DNA of 36,278 nucleotides from an uncultured Roseburia sp. (GCA_947246475.1 CAMXSH010000022.1:1-36278); one strand, 5' to 3'; shown: positions 7,750 through 16,709, counted from the stretch's first letter. Made by a program: numbers and translations. Notes: a model not told the origin generated them from the sequence alone.

Positions 7750-10572
7750 TTAGTCCTCACCAAGTTTCAGTGCCTGAGATATATTGATCCTGGATATCAG
7801 CCTGCCTAGAACAACCATACAAATGATGATCACGATACCAATGATACTGAAAAGCCTCACCATATCCAGCGCCTTATTCACTACCTCCAACGGTATCGCC
7901 TGATCGGTAGAAGCATAGAAGATCTGAACCAGCGGCACAAACATCCGGGATGCCAGAAGACCGATGACGGTTCCGATCAGTATAGAGACACCAGAACTGA
8001 ATATCTGCTCATTGATCAGCATCTGGATCACTTCTCTCTTTGTCATCCCCATCGCCCGGAACACACCGAACAAAAGCTCTCTCTGACGGATAGACAGGAT
8101 CCAGTAGATCAGGAAACCGGTACAGCACAGGATCAGGATCACGATAAAGCTCATAGTCAGGATTCCATTCGTTCCTTGGAACAGTGCATCGTTTCTTACC
8201 TCTACCATTTTGGAAGAAACATCCTCAAAAGTGGTATATGAAATATTATTTTCTTTGGCATAGTCGTAAATAAACCCGGAATTGCCGGAAGTCTTCAGCC
8301 ATACCTGGTAAGGCCGGAGTCCGAAATTGTGCTGGATCTGCGCCAGATTTGCCACGATAAGATAATTCTCTGTGGTTACCAGGGTCTCTTCCTCACTCAG
8401 CGTATGGGTCTGGGCGATATAACCTGGAAAATATTCAAAAAAGCCGTAAACAACTCCCTCAGCCTCTTTTCCCTCTTCATTGGTAAAGGTAATCCGGTCC
8501 CCCAGTTCCATCCCATGGTTGTTATGATAATTCATACTCAGCAAAACGGCATCCGTACGTCTCGCCATGGCATTCAGATACCGGTTGATATGTACTGGGA
8601 GCAGGTCCTGCTGAAAATCAGAAACAGTTTCCCCAAAGCTTTTTGAATCAATCGCCATCAAAGTGGTACGGACCTCATTGTCCCCGCTCTTTTTATTATA
8701 GGAAGTCTGGATCTCATCATTGCGGTACACCTTTGCCGCAGCCGCCACGCCTTCCATATTTTCATACACACCAAAATCCGGCTCCGTGTAGGTCAGCTCC
8801 AGATCCTTATAATACTGCAGTATCAGCGAGTTATCCTCCCAGGGCTGCTGAAGCACCAGATCTGTCCCGGTACTATACCGGATCCCCTTCTCGGAATTGG
8901 AAAGGATCGTCCTTGCCACGGTGGCATTGAATATACCAAGAGAAACGGTGAACATCAGAAATACCATCATGAATCCCTGCTTTTTCCTTGTGCGGATAAT
9001 CTGCAGGAAGGAGGCAAAAAATGCTGGTTTCCAGTATGTCCTGCCTATGTAATATACAAGTTTGATCAAAAGAGGCTGAAGCCTCAGTCCCACAAGGCTG
9101 GCGCTAATGATAAAAAGGGAAGAACAGATGAACAGGAAAGGATCTATGGAATCCCCCTCCAGCATACTTGTCATCAGTTCATTGCGCCTGGCGGTAAAGG
9201 AATATAAACCGTACAGGGACACCGCCAAAAGAATCACATCCAGATAAACCCGGCTGAATATGTTGTGCCCGTTACTGTTCTTCTTATGCTTGACATTGAC
9301 GATCGTCACATTGGCGTCTTTGATCACCGGAAGTACCATAAAGGCAACGGATACCAGTATAGCTCCCAGTGTATACAGGAATACTTCCGGGCTCAGCCGC
9401 ACATGCAGCGCTTTACGCTGTATGAATTCCAAAAATCCGTTGGTAGATCCAAGGGCTTTTGTCAGAAAATATCCCAGCGGTACACCTACAATACTGCTCA
9501 GTACTGACAGGATCAGTGACTGCAGAAAATAGATGAACAGAATCTGCTTTTTACTGCTGCCCCGGCTCTTCAACAGAGCGATCTCATTCTGTTCCAGATC
9601 CAGCATCTGTCTGGAGATCATAAAGATAAAGGCAAGAAGCAGCGCCAGCACCGGAATCTGCAGGATGAGCAGCGTGGTATATACTTTTTTTGCCGCCGTC
9701 TGATAGTCTCTGAGCACCTCTAGATAATCCGGCTCTTTTACATTAGTAAAACGGCTCGTTGACGAACTGCACAGCTCCTCTGTGCGGTCAACAAAAGCGT
9801 CGATCTCCGAAGGAAGGATGTTTTCATAATCAAAGACCTGATGCCAAAGAGCAGTTATGCTGTACTGCTGGTCTTCCAGATTGACAAACGTCTCCTGAAA
9901 CAGCTTTTCATCCATAAACACATCCAGATAATAATCACCAGGTCCCTTTACCCAGTAATTGTCTTCATAATCGCTGGCGTCAAAAACACCTACGATCTGA
10001 ATCTTGATGCTGGTGCCATCTTTCTTTTTTAGTTTTGCAAACTCAATCACATCACCAAGGATCACATCCAGCTTACTCATGGCGCGCTGGCTCAGGATCA
10101 CTGGGATCGAACCATCTGCCATCAGCTGATCTGCGCAATTTTCTCCGGCAAGTATTTTGATATGGTCGGAGAGACCGGACAGTGCTGCGATACGCATGGA
10201 TTTCGTAGAAGATTTATTACCCCTGGACTGAACAAAATCCCCCCTCAGTTTCGTAGTCTCATACAGGGATATGAGATATTTCTGATCCACTCCAAGAATC
10301 TCAGCAGATTTTTCCGCTGTATTCTTCATGTCTTTAAAATCCTGCTCATGTCCCTGCCCTGCATCCATGGAAGCCTGGAATGTAATCACGCCCGGATTGG
10401 CATTTTTCTTCTCTATATACGCTGAATACTTGGATTTCAGCGTTTTTTCCAATGCTGCATCCCGATACATCGGATTGCTGCTGGCAATGGCAGCAAGTAA
10501 AATATTTCCGATAAGAAGGCATACAACCATCCATTTTTTATGCATCAGCTTCTGCTTTATAAAACGAATCAC
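7750..10572 (-). CDS. Large FtsX-family ABC permease
   Basis: A 940-residue membrane protein with a duplicated FtsX layout: an N-terminal membrane segment (about 14-31), a large extracellular region (to about 300), a block of membrane segments with the FtsX-like stretch LEQNEIALLKSRGSSKKQILFIY, then a second extracellular region (about 560-790) and a last block with RQRELLFGVFRAMGMTKREVIQ. Permeases of this size act in lipoprotein, peptide or drug extrusion rather than import. The start is GTG at 10572, 6 nt after GGAGGG; the next ATG lies inside the first membrane segment region. It sits between the adaptor lipoproteins and the two ATPase genes. The substrate is unknown. Confidence 0.9.
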   Translation of the reverse strand: MIRFIKQKLMHKKWMVVCLLIGNILLAAIASSNPMYRDAALEKTLKSKYSAYIEKKNANPGVITFQASMDAGQGHEQDFKDMKNTAEKSAEILGVDQKYLISLYETTKLRGDFVQSRGNKSSTKSMRIAALSGLSDHIKILAGENCADQLMADGSIPVILSQRAMSKLDVILGDVIEFAKLKKKDGTSIKIQIVGVFDASDYEDNYWVKGPGDYYLDVFMDEKLFQETFVNLEDQQYSITALWHQVFDYENILPSEIDAFVDRTEELCSSSTSRFTNVKEPDYLEVLRDYQTAAKKVYTTLLILQIPVLALLLAFIFMISRQMLDLEQNEIALLKSRGSSKKQILFIYFLQSLILSVLSSIVGVPLGYFLTKALGSTNGFLEFIQRKALHVRLSPEVFLYTLGAILVSVAFMVLPVIKDANVTIVNVKHKKNSNGHNIFSRVYLDVILLAVSLYGLYSFTARRNELMTSMLEGDSIDPFLFICSSLFIISASLVGLRLQPLLIKLVYYIGRTYWKPAFFASFLQIIRTRKKQGFMMVFLMFTVSLGIFNATVARTILSNSEKGIRYSTGTDLVLQQPWEDNSLILQYYKDLELTYTEPDFGVYENMEGVAAAAKVYRNDEIQTSYNKKSGDNEVRTTLMAIDSKSFGETVSDFQQDLLPVHINRYLNAMARRTDAVLLSMNYHNNHGMELGDRITFTNEEGKEAEGVVYGFFEYFPGYIAQTHTLSEEETLVTTENYLIVANLAQIQHNFGLRPYQVWLKTSGNSGFIYDYAKENNISYTTFEDVSSKMVEVRNDALFQGTNGILTMSFIVILILCCTGFLIYWILSIRQRELLFGVFRAMGMTKREVIQMLINEQIFSSGVSILIGTVIGLLASRMFVPLVQIFYASTDQAIPLEVVNKALDMVRLFSIIGIVIIICMVVLGRLISRINISQALKLGED

Positions 10573-10588
10573 CTGAATCCCTCCTCTC

Positions 10589-11737
10589 TTATTTCACTAT
10601 GGCAAGCGTCTGGCCTTCTGACAGCCCCTGGGACACCAGACAGTCCTTCTCATTTCTATAGTTGCTCACGATAAACCTTTTATGAAGATATCCATCATCC
10701 AGCACCCACACAAAAGAATTATTGGTAAATTCCACCGTTTCCTGATCCACTGCCCTGATATCCACCATCAGTGCATCTTTAACTTCAAAGGTTACCGCAT
10801 AAATATAAATATTATATTTATCGAAATCGTATTTCTTCTTGTCCTCTTCACTTACATCTATATATACAATTCTGTTTCCCGCTGAATCTAATTCATCACT
10901 TGCTCCAGTCAGATCGCTGGATGTCACCACCCTGCCAGTGATCTCATGGTCATATTTTTTGGCTGTCTTCCCAAGCCGTACTGACACATTCATATTATAC
11001 CTCAGCTTAGACTCTGGATCTGTTACTTTTATCAGCCATTTGTCGTTGTTGCGTAATTCCACGATCTTCTGGGAAGAGTCAACATCCTGCCCTACCAGGT
11101 CCCTGCTGACATCCGTAACCACGCCCCCTCTTTTTGCCACAAGCTTCGTCCCGGACTGCATTCTTACCAGCGCGGCATACTCTCTTTCCTGGTCAACCAG
11201 TTCTTTCTCACCCTTCTTATATGCCTCGATCTCCTTCTGCATCTTTTTGATCTCCAGGTTTTTCATTTTCTTTTCCGCCTCATTTGACAGACGGTCATAT
11301 TCCTGCTCTGCCTGGGACAGGCTGTTTCTCAGGCTGCCCAGTCCGGACTCAAACTCTGCTCTCGCCTGTTCGTTCACAAGCCTCTGTTTTTCCAGTTTGG
11401 TTTTAGATGTCTCCAGATGAAATACTGCCAGCACATCCCCTTTCTGGATCCTCTGGTTTCTCTTTACTTTGATAGAATCCAGAACAGCATCCTCCTCATC
11501 AATATATACAGCGTCATTATCCGTATAATCCAGCTCTCCTGTATCGTTGTACATCTCCTGGTAATCCTCTCTCCGGACGGTCACGGTCTCATAGGATTCA
11601 GCAGCATCCACAGCTCCTCCGGACACCTCTTCTTCATACAAAAGGACTTCCCCGTCCCCGCTGCCATTACCTCCTCCACAGGCTGTCAGGACCAGGGCTG
11701 TCAGGACTGTCAGAGAGATCAGTTTAGCTTTCCACAT
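10589..11737 (-). CDS. Adaptor (HlyD/MFP-like) lipoprotein A
   Basis: About 382 residues. The N-terminus MWKAKLISLTVLTALVLTAC is a lipoprotein signal with lipobox LTAC. Next come a short biotinyl-lipoyl-like half (DSIKVKRNQRIQKGDVLAVF), a charged coiled-coil hairpin (about 120-190), the second lipoyl-like half (GTKLVAKRGGVVTDVSRDLVGQ) and beta-barrel segments. This is the layout of membrane-fusion/adaptor proteins of ABC efflux systems. ATG at 11737 has AAGGGG 9 nt upstream; an ATG at 11746 is also possible. It overlaps the previous adaptor gene and precedes the permease by 16 bp. It is the third of three related lipoproteins in the operon. Confidence 0.85.
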   Translation of the reverse strand: MWKAKLISLTVLTALVLTACGGGNGSGDGEVLLYEEEVSGGAVDAAESYETVTVRREDYQEMYNDTGELDYTDNDAVYIDEEDAVLDSIKVKRNQRIQKGDVLAVFHLETSKTKLEKQRLVNEQARAEFESGLGSLRNSLSQAEQEYDRLSNEAEKKMKNLEIKKMQKEIEAYKKGEKELVDQEREYAALVRMQSGTKLVAKRGGVVTDVSRDLVGQDVDSSQKIVELRNNDKWLIKVTDPESKLRYNMNVSVRLGKTAKKYDHEITGRVVTSSDLTGASDELDSAGNRIVYIDVSEEDKKKYDFDKYNIYIYAVTFEVKDALMVDIRAVDQETVEFTNNSFVWVLDDGYLHKRFIVSNYRNEKDCLVSQGLSEGQTLAIVK

Positions 11738-12830
11738 ATACAACATCCCCTTCCTTTACTCCCGAAACAAGCTGGACATAGGCATCTGTCTTTGTTCCTG
11801 CTGTTACCGCTGTTTTGATTTTGGCATCTCCTTCTACCAGATATACATATTTTTCCTCTCCGCTTCCAAACAGGGCATTCACTGGCACCACCAGAGCATC
11901 TTTAACAGAATCTGTGTGAAGTTCCACAGCAGCAGAGCTGCCCACCTCAGCGGATACATGTTCATCCTTGAAATCAAACCAGGAGAACTCCGGCAGACCT
12001 TTTCCCCGCTCAATCTCCTCCCGTGACAGTTCCTGTCCCTCAATCTCAATCTCATATTCTTTCCCATCGATCACCGCGATGCAGCGGTTCGCCTTGGCGA
12101 TCATAGCCGACGATACGAAAACAGTCCTCACTCTCGGTTTCTCCATATTGGCCACCTGAATGATGGTATCTCCGCCCTGAACCATATAGCCGCTTCCGCC
12201 CGCTGTTCCGATCACTTCCCCATTTATCGGAGAATGCAGTTCAGCTCCCTTTACGCTTTTCTCGGCCTCAGCAAGCTCACTTTCTTTCTGGCGGATCTCC
12301 AGCTGCTGCAGTTCTTTCTGCTGCAAAAGCTTTTCCTCTGCGATCTTTACATCCATTTTTTCACTTTCAATCTGCCTCTTAATCTTTTTGATCCGGGAGG
12401 AGTTCTTTTCTTTCGCAAGCTGCCTGCGCAGTTCTTTCATATTCTCCTCCAGCATCGCTATATCATACTGCCCTTGTTTATTTCTGTCATCATTCTGCTC
12501 TTTCAAGGTTTTGATCTCACTTCGCAGATTTTTTGCCTTTGCCGAAGATGCGGAAAGAGTTGCCAGAAGCTGCCCCGCCTTTACCTTGTCGCCAATGGAT
12601 ACATTCATACTATTAATGCTTCCAGAAGAAAGAAAAGAAAGTTCCTCCACATTTGGTACGATCTGGGCAGAATACGCTATCACTCCACTCAGATCCATCT
12701 TAACAACCGGTGCTGTATCCATATCCACACTCACAGGTTTGATCAGTTCCGGTACCTCCATCACCTTCATCTCACCACAGCCGCTCAGAAGAAGAACGGC
12801 TGCCATACACACACCCATGATCTTTTTCAT
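11724..12830 (-). CDS. Adaptor (HlyD/MFP-like) lipoprotein B
   Basis: About 368 residues. MKKIMGVCMAAVLLLSGCGE is a lipoprotein signal with lipobox LSGC. The lipoyl halves (SGSINSMNVSIGDKVKAGQL and GAELHSPINGEVIGTAGGSG) flank a long coiled coil rich in K, E and Q (about 95-185), followed by the barrel and C-terminal part (ALVVPVNALFGSGEEKYVYL). ATG at 12830 has GGAG 7 nt upstream. Its 3' end overlaps the next adaptor gene by 14 bp. In Gram-positive bacteria such proteins sit on the outer face of the membrane and bridge to MacB-like permeases. Confidence 0.85.
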   Translation of the reverse strand: MKKIMGVCMAAVLLLSGCGEMKVMEVPELIKPVSVDMDTAPVVKMDLSGVIAYSAQIVPNVEELSFLSSGSINSMNVSIGDKVKAGQLLATLSASSAKAKNLRSEIKTLKEQNDDRNKQGQYDIAMLEENMKELRRQLAKEKNSSRIKKIKRQIESEKMDVKIAEEKLLQQKELQQLEIRQKESELAEAEKSVKGAELHSPINGEVIGTAGGSGYMVQGGDTIIQVANMEKPRVRTVFVSSAMIAKANRCIAVIDGKEYEIEIEGQELSREEIERGKGLPEFSWFDFKDEHVSAEVGSSAAVELHTDSVKDALVVPVNALFGSGEEKYVYLVEGDAKIKTAVTAGTKTDAYVQLVSGVKEGDVVYVES

Positions 12831-12867
12831 ATCATTCTCCGTTTCTGTGCACATTCTGACTCTGCAC

Positions 12868-13905
12868 TTAATTTGCTATCACCTGTTCATTTTCTTCCAG
12901 CCCGCTGAGGATCTCTACTGAATTATTGATCGTTTCCCCCACCGTAACCTCCTTCATGGATTTTAGTCCGTTTTCGTCCTCATAATATACCACATGTTTG
13001 TCTCCCATGGCATATACGATAGAGACAGGAAGATACAGAACATCTTTTTTCTCTTTTAGCACTACTTTATAATTGCAGACGGTACCCTCCTCCAGATTTA
13101 CTTTATTTTTGGGGTAAAAATAAATGCTGTCTGTGGATTCTTTATCTTTCCGGATCGTTGCCTTATACTCTGCTCCCCTGACTTCCACTGTGACTACATC
13201 TCCCTCCCTGCAGTAGGAAGCGTATTTGCTATTGGCCTCAAAACGGTTTTTCGACGCCCCTTCTATGATCACAGTAGGTTTGGAGCTGTCTCCAAAAGTC
13301 CCTTCTGCCTTCTCATCCACAAAAGTCACAACTCCTTTTACAGAGGCTGTGATCTCCTCCTCCTCGATCTCCTCCCTGGCGATCCGGGCATCCATCCGCG
13401 TAAGTTTCAGACTTGATTCATAGGATCGGATCTCCTGTTCATACTGCTGTCTAATACCATCTATCTCTTTTTTACTTCCGCCAGTCTTCTGCTGCTTCTC
13501 AATCTCCAGATTCATCAGACGCTTTGCCTGGCGGATCTGCAGCTCCATCTTTTCAATCTTATTCTCTGCCTCCCGCAGAGTATTTTCACTGCCCGGGAGC
13601 ACATAGCTCAGGATCTTGTCCCCGGCTTTCACCCTCTGTCCCTTCCGGACATGTATTTTTTTCACGACTCCCGCTCCGTCCGTCTGGATCTCCTCTTTTA
13701 TCGTTCCTTTATATTTACCAGAAATCTCTTCTGTCTTTACCAGATTGCCTCTTTCTACTGAGACTTTATTGAAATCTGCCCCCTCGTATTCTTTCACAAC
13801 GGGCGCTGCATCAAATTCTTCCTCTGTCGGCAAAAGCCCACAGGATGTCAGGCACAGGCATATACTGACTCCCGCCAGAACCGGGATGATCTTTTTTCTT
13901 CTCAA
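12868..13905 (-). CDS. Adaptor (HlyD/MFP-like) lipoprotein C, TTG start
   Basis: About 345 residues. The best start is TTG at 13905, 7 nt after GGAGGG, giving a compact lipoprotein signal (RRKKIIPVLAGVSICLCLTSC, lipobox LTSC); ATG at 13920 would lie before that ribosome site and has none of its own. Lipoyl half-motifs (GAGVVKKIHVRKGQRVKAGD and EITASVKGVVTFVDEKAEGT) flank a coiled coil (about 100-175). A VLYLPVSIVYAMGDKHVVYY beta segment follows. First gene of the adaptor-ABC operon, with an extended -10 promoter 70 bp upstream. The three adaptors are only distantly alike, so they probably form a hetero-oligomeric tube or have different partners. Confidence 0.83.
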   Translation of the reverse strand: MRRKKIIPVLAGVSICLCLTSCGLLPTEEEFDAAPVVKEYEGADFNKVSVERGNLVKTEEISGKYKGTIKEEIQTDGAGVVKKIHVRKGQRVKAGDKILSYVLPGSENTLREAENKIEKMELQIRQAKRLMNLEIEKQQKTGGSKKEIDGIRQQYEQEIRSYESSLKLTRMDARIAREEIEEEEITASVKGVVTFVDEKAEGTFGDSSKPTVIIEGASKNRFEANSKYASYCREGDVVTVEVRGAEYKATIRKDKESTDSIYFYPKNKVNLEEGTVCNYKVVLKEKKDVLYLPVSIVYAMGDKHVVYYEDENGLKSMKEVTVGETINNSVEILSGLEENEQVIAN

Positions 13906-13942
13906 ATGTTTTCCCTCCATTCGTAAACCCATACTTGCGAAA

Positions 13943-13974
13943 ATACGGACTCCGGCATCTCCCGGAACCCGTAT
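13943..13974 (-). promoter_or_regulatory. 32-bp dyad at the transcription start of the adaptor-ABC operon
   Basis: ATACGG-gt-TCCGG-N6-CCGGA-gt-CCGTAT; the two GT steps can pair as G-T wobbles in RNA, giving a nearly continuous 13-bp stem. It begins 3 bp after the -10 hexamer, so it covers the expected transcription start. It could be an operator dyad or a 5'-end mRNA hairpin. It is unlike the GTCTA/TAGAC operators of the BlaI-like gene. Confidence 0.55.
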
Positions 13975-13976
13975 TG

Positions 13977-13985
13977 ATTATAACA
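13977..13985 (-). promoter_or_regulatory. Extended -10 promoter of the adaptor-ABC operon
   Basis: TGTTATAAT on the minus strand is an extended -10 (TGn-TATAAT), which can work with a poor -35; at 17 bp upstream only TTTCAT is seen. Confidence 0.55.
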
Positions 13986-14009
13986 TATTTTTCCGTCTCA
14001 TGAAACCAC

Positions 14010-14033
14010 AAAACAAAATAATTATTTTGTTTT
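14010..14033. terminator. 24-bp AT palindrome downstream of the BlaR1-like gene
   Basis: A perfect palindrome built on AACAAAATAATTATTTTGTT, 12 bp after the stop at 14045. It ends in a short T-run on both strands and could be a weak bidirectional terminator. It also lies about 28 bp upstream of the adaptor-operon -10, so it could be a regulator site instead. Confidence 0.4.
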
Positions 14034-14044
14034 TTAGTCTTGTC

Positions 14045-16240
14045 TCATTCCGCATCACTTATCTGTGTATAGTGAAGAAACATGTCTGCATCCCACTGAG
14101 CCATTGCCGGATCACGGATTTCATCTTCCCGGTATTCCTGCATGCCGGCATAATAATCGTCATTATTTCCTTTGAAAATGCTTACCACGATATTACCATA
14201 CAGTTCTGACCACAAATAATAAATATTATCCGTTTCGTGACCTAAAATGTAACGCAGTTTCTTTTCTCCTGGTTCAGCTTCGTAAATACCATCACCCCAG
14301 GCCAGTATAACCGTATTATCTTTTATCCCCAGTGCAGCAGGAGGGCGGGTTCCACCATTGTATTCTACTTCTGTGGGCAGATCCTGAAGCTGGTCTCCAT
14401 CCTCATCCAGAATCCGGATATGGATCTTTTTGCTGCTCTGATCATGGATTAGATACGTCCAGAATTCATCTCCCGCATATACACAGGAAATGCGCTGATA
14501 CATTTGAAATTCACGGTTTTTCTCCAATGTGGTACCATTATACAGCTCTGCCCGGTTCATCTGATCCACGAAAAGGATCGTCCCGTCGGAGGCTACCGCA
14601 AAATCCATCTCTCCCTCCGGCTGCTGCATAACTGGCATCTCCACCATCTTTCCCTCTTTTTCATCCACCCGCAGCAGATAGTGTTCCAACGCCTGCAGAG
14701 ACTTCTGCTGGTCAGCCCTATACACAGCATCGTCTTTACATAAATTGTACCGGATCACATATAGATACAAAAAACCATCTGCACCGTATTTGTAGCGTTC
14801 TAAATTATAATTCCGGTCAGGGAATCTTTTTTGATACTCAGAAGACCAGGTATTTTCCACCTTATTCCAGCCGCCATCCCCATTACCTACAAATTTACTA
14901 TATGAAATCTCTTTCATATCATCCAGCCTGACAAACTGCACCGGCGTCCCCTGGGCATCTACGACGCACTCCATGGATCTCTGCATCAAAGGGTTCTCCT
15001 CGCCCTTTTCCAGCCGCTTCTCAACCTCCTCAAAAGCTTCTTCATCCCGGTTGATCCCTAAATCCTTTTCCACCCAAAGTCCTTTGGGCTGTTTGTCCGG
15101 TATGCTCTCCACTTTTTTCACTGGTTCCGACACGATGCCGCAGCCACACAGCGCCACCGCGGCACAGAGTATGATCGTAACTGCCCTGCCTGGTTTGCGG
15201 CAGCGCATCACACTCAGGATACGTTCTTTTACTGTTCCAGCACTAAATCCTGGATTCTGGCTCATAACCATCTTACTTCCCGATGCCAGGGAAATCAGCA
15301 GGCTGGAATAATATTCCCTCTCCTGGTAGCCCAGCTTCCGTACCACCGCTTCGTCACAGGATATCTCCATGTCCTTCATCATAAAATACCAGGCTGCCCA
15401 GACCAGCGGATTAAACCATAAAAGTGAAAACACGGCAAATACCAGTGGTTTCACCAGATAATCCCTCCTGGCAATATGCACCTGTTCGTGACACAGTACA
15501 TATCTCCTGGCTTCCCCTATTAGTTGTTCCGATATATAAATTTTCGGGGACAGCATCCCCATCACAAAAGAATTGTCTACCAATGGATGCTGATATATAT
15601 TATCTCTTATACATACGGCATCAGAATACCGCCAATGGGTCCGGATGATCCAGAAAATCATATACAGCCAGCAGCAAAGGACCCCGGCCCCCCAGATCCC
15701 CAGCAGCCATTCTCCCGGCTGATGCTGTCTCAGAACATCCATCACCTGTCCCTCATCCCTCGCTTTTTCCCTGCCCGCAGCAGCCGGAGCGGCCGATGCG
15801 GCTTTCTCTAAAGAGGGCGTTTTCTCCACTCCTTCTTTTTCCGGGGACAAATGGGTAGTTTCATCCTTATTAACCTGGATCTCTTTTGGCAGACGGTAAC
15901 CATTGCTGCTTCCCCCGTATGTGCTTCGCCGCCGCATTTCTAATTTCTCCACGATCCCTTCCACCTGCAGATAACTTCCGACTCTCCCTACGGACTGTTC
16001 TATTTTATCTGGCAGCAGCCCGTATATTCCATTTACTGTAACAGGGCAAAGAATCCGCACAAGCACCATAAACCAAAGTATGTACATTCCAATCCTCGGC
16101 AGCCGCTTCATCAGTGGACGGATTAATAATAAAAATAAAATAACTGCCGATGTGACTGCACAGAGATCCACGATATGGACCAACATCCTGTTTCCCAATA
16201 TAACCTCCAACCCCTGTTCCAACATCTTCTCCATGTTCAT
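14045..16240 (-). CDS. BlaR1/MecR1-like M56 metalloprotease with a non-penicillin-binding sensor
   Basis: A 731-residue membrane sensor-protease. Membrane segments lie near 23-40, 51-68, 179-199, 265-287 and 354-368. The M56 zinc site is HEQVH (251-255) with the downstream glutamate region MEISCDEAVV (291-300). Known relatives cleave a BlaI-type repressor after ligand sensing. The outer C-terminal part (about 375-731) lacks the SxxK/SxN/KTG signs of a penicillin-binding sensor. Instead it has repeated beta-strand units such as GADGFLYLYVI, ASDGTILFVDQ and KDNTVILAWGDGIYEAEPG, suggesting a beta-propeller-like sensor. Start ATG 16240 follows AAGGAA. The repressor gene lies 30 bp upstream in the same operon. 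The inducer is unknown and probably not a beta-lactam. Confidence 0.87.
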   Translation of the reverse strand: MNMEKMLEQGLEVILGNRMLVHIVDLCAVTSAVILFLLLIRPLMKRLPRIGMYILWFMVLVRILCPVTVNGIYGLLPDKIEQSVGRVGSYLQVEGIVEKLEMRRRSTYGGSSNGYRLPKEIQVNKDETTHLSPEKEGVEKTPSLEKAASAAPAAAGREKARDEGQVMDVLRQHQPGEWLLGIWGAGVLCCWLYMIFWIIRTHWRYSDAVCIRDNIYQHPLVDNSFVMGMLSPKIYISEQLIGEARRYVLCHEQVHIARRDYLVKPLVFAVFSLLWFNPLVWAAWYFMMKDMEISCDEAVVRKLGYQEREYYSSLLISLASGSKMVMSQNPGFSAGTVKERILSVMRCRKPGRAVTIILCAAVALCGCGIVSEPVKKVESIPDKQPKGLWVEKDLGINRDEEAFEEVEKRLEKGEENPLMQRSMECVVDAQGTPVQFVRLDDMKEISYSKFVGNGDGGWNKVENTWSSEYQKRFPDRNYNLERYKYGADGFLYLYVIRYNLCKDDAVYRADQQKSLQALEHYLLRVDEKEGKMVEMPVMQQPEGEMDFAVASDGTILFVDQMNRAELYNGTTLEKNREFQMYQRISCVYAGDEFWTYLIHDQSSKKIHIRILDEDGDQLQDLPTEVEYNGGTRPPAALGIKDNTVILAWGDGIYEAEPGEKKLRYILGHETDNIYYLWSELYGNIVVSIFKGNNDDYYAGMQEYREDEIRDPAMAQWDADMFLHYTQISDAE

Positions 16241-16270
16241 TCCCCATTTCCTTCAAAAACACTGGTTATC

Positions 16271-16630
16271 TCACTTCTTATTTTCCTCAATAATCTGCTG
16301 AAGTTCCTGGATCTGCTTGTCAGTCAATCTTTTTCTTCCGGTAAAGGCTGTAACAAATTTAGAGAGAGAACCCTCGAAACGGTTGTTTACAATGGTCGTA
16401 CTCTCTTGTTCCAGATACTCCTCCCGGCTCATTTGTGAAGTGACAACGGCATTTTCATTCCGAAAGATCCCTTCCCTGCACAGGTTTTTCAGCACCGTAT
16501 AAGTCGTAGATTTTTTCCACCCGAAACGTTCCAGGCAGATCTTCACGAGTTCCCCGGAACGAACCGGCTCCATCTCCCATATGATCCGGGCAAATGCCAT
16601 CTCGCTTTCTGAAAGTAAATTATTTTTCAA
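16271..16630 (-). CDS. BlaI/MecI-family repressor, TTG start
   Basis: A 119-residue winged-helix repressor. The N-terminal DNA-binding domain has LLSESEMAFARIIWEMEP and the recognition region KKSTTYTVLKNLCREGIF; the C-terminal part (FVTAFTGRKRLTDKQIQELQ) is the dimerisation region cleaved in family members by BlaR1 proteases. TTG at 16630 is chosen because GGGGGAGG is 6 nt upstream; an ATG at 16651 lies before that site. It is encoded directly before its likely protease partner. Two matching dyads in its promoter point to autorepression. Confidence 0.9.
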   Translation of the reverse strand: MKNNLLSESEMAFARIIWEMEPVRSGELVKICLERFGWKKSTTYTVLKNLCREGIFRNENAVVTSQMSREEYLEQESTTIVNNRFEGSLSKFVTAFTGRKRLTDKQIQELQQIIEENKK

Positions 16631-16653
16631 AAAAATCCTCCCCCTTTCCATTT

Positions 16654-16698
16654 GGTCTATTCTTTTTAGACCTTATAATAAGTCTATCATCTGTAGAC
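16654..16698 (-). promoter_or_regulatory. Paired operators of the BlaI-like repressor
   Basis: Two copies of GTCTA-N7-TAGAC: 16655-16671 (extended to GGTCTA/TAGACC, 16654-16672) and 16682-16698. The arms and the 7-bp gap are the same in both, and starts are 27 bp apart. The upstream copy lies between the -35 and -10 and the other covers the transcription start, the classic arrangement for autorepression. The half-site differs from the TACA/TGTA type of staphylococcal BlaI, as expected for a diverged family member. Confidence 0.75.
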
Positions 16699-16709
16699 CA
16701 CCCTGTCAA
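16681..16709 (-). promoter_or_regulatory. Sigma-A promoter of the blaI/blaR-like operon
   Basis: On the minus strand TTGACA (16704-16709), 17-bp spacer, TAGACT (16681-16686). The -10 hexamer is part of the upstream operator copy. Confidence 0.7.

Noticed and set aside
14045..16240. Reading the BlaR1-like protein as a beta-lactam sensor
   Set aside because: No SxxK, SxN or KTG motifs in the outer domain and no beta-lactamase gene nearby.
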